The translations under genes were made by a program, and so were the position numbers. A DNA stretch of 14,246 nt from Bryobacteraceae bacterium. Lineage in GTDB: Bacteria; Acidobacteriota; Terriglobia; Bryobacterales; Bryobacteraceae. Shown piece by piece: positions 14,107 to 14,246 of the stretch. The notes beneath the pieces were generated by a model, which saw only the letters and a program-made list of their open reading frames with translations, was not told the origin of the DNA and ran no database searches. The stretch is from positions 1-14,246 of the forward strand of contig CANGVB010000023.1 in NCBI GenBank assembly GCA_947456995.1, given 5' to 3'. The stretch's first letter is position 1. Every line of letters starts with the position of its first letter.

Positions 14107-14246
14107 AATTCGCTCGCGAGTTTGGTTGCGAGGCGGATTCTTTCGGCATAGGCACCGAGGCATTCGCTCAGGGCCTTCATCTGGTTTTGAGCCTCGTCCA
14201 GTCGGCCCGCCTCGATTGCTTCGCGAATGCCAGGAAGCGTCTTCGC
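14103..14246 (-). CDS. C-terminal end of an M28-type peptidase with TfR-like dimerisation domain (partial)
   Basis: The minus strand is open from the right window edge to a TAA at 14105-14103, giving 47 residues: AKTLPGIREAIEAGRLDEA, then a helix ending YAERIRLATKLASEF. The LPGIREAIE...W/L-x-EA pattern followed by a closing amphipathic helix matches the end of the transferrin-receptor-like dimerisation domain (PF04253) found in bacterial relatives of glutamate carboxypeptidase II (M28B). The catalytic domain is outside the window, so the assignment rests on this tail alone. It is convergent with fliJ and shares four bases with it (TTAG), so it marks the end of the flagellar run. Confidence 0.6.
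   Translation of the reverse strand, partial: AKTLPGIREAIEAGRLDEAQNQMKALSECLGAYAERIRLATKLASEF

Noticed and set aside
1..14246. CRISPR array, tRNA, rRNA, insertion sequence, prophage or toxin-antitoxin genes
   Set aside because: No regularly spaced repeats, cloverleaf-like sequence, transposase motifs or small paired toxin-like genes were seen. Coding genes fill nearly the whole window.

Overview
The window looks like chromosomal DNA of an Acidobacteriota member of the Bryobacterales (Solibacter/Bryobacter type). The clearest clue is the large exported protein at 4662-7091. Its N-terminal half carries the repeat-like, Ig-fold region known as TIGR03437, described mainly from Solibacter. The moderately high GC, very tight gene packing, frequent GTG/TTG starts and weak Shine-Dalgarno sites also fit. 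No tRNA, rRNA, insertion sequence, phage gene or CRISPR array is visible.

Region 1 (1-3390, minus strand) reads, in transcription order, M20-family dipeptidase, then the lipid II flippase MurJ, then a coiled-coil zinc-ribbon protein (DUF164/CdsZ type) cut by the left window edge. Spacing is close enough for one transcript. Region 2 (3391-7558) holds four genes of mixed orientation: a Tat-exported metallo-beta-lactamase-fold protein (plus) convergent with the TIGR03437 protein (minus), which is divergent from a small cysteine-rich YkgJ-like protein (plus). The convergent pair overlaps at its stop codons.

Region 3 (7559-14106, plus strand) is a flagellar basal-body and export operon: flgB, flgC, fliE, fliF, fliG, fliH, fliI, fliJ. 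It encodes proximal rod proteins, the rod/MS-ring adaptor, the MS ring, the switch protein that meets the stator, and the export ATPase complex (FliH, FliI, FliJ). Most junctions overlap (TAATG or ATGA) or lie within a few bases, so the genes are probably translationally coupled. The 113-base gap before flgB is the only sizeable non-coding stretch. It holds a near-consensus sigma-54 (-24/-12) promoter and, further upstream, a perfect 6-bp-arm palindrome. Sigma-54 control of the cluster is therefore the best regulatory hypothesis.

Region 4 (14103-14246, minus strand) is the C-terminal end of an M28-type peptidase with a transferrin-receptor-like dimerisation domain. It is convergent with fliJ and overlaps it by four bases. 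The flagellar run thus stops at fliJ, and fliK, flgD, the hook genes and the flhA/flhB/fliP-R export gate are not in this window.

I see no wholly new system here. The most interesting points are the sigma-54 promoter with an almost absent leader before flgB, a six-codon mini-ORF coupled to the TTG start of fliF, the Tat-exported MBL protein with mixed motifs, and the TIGR03437 protein with its signature region at the N-terminus.
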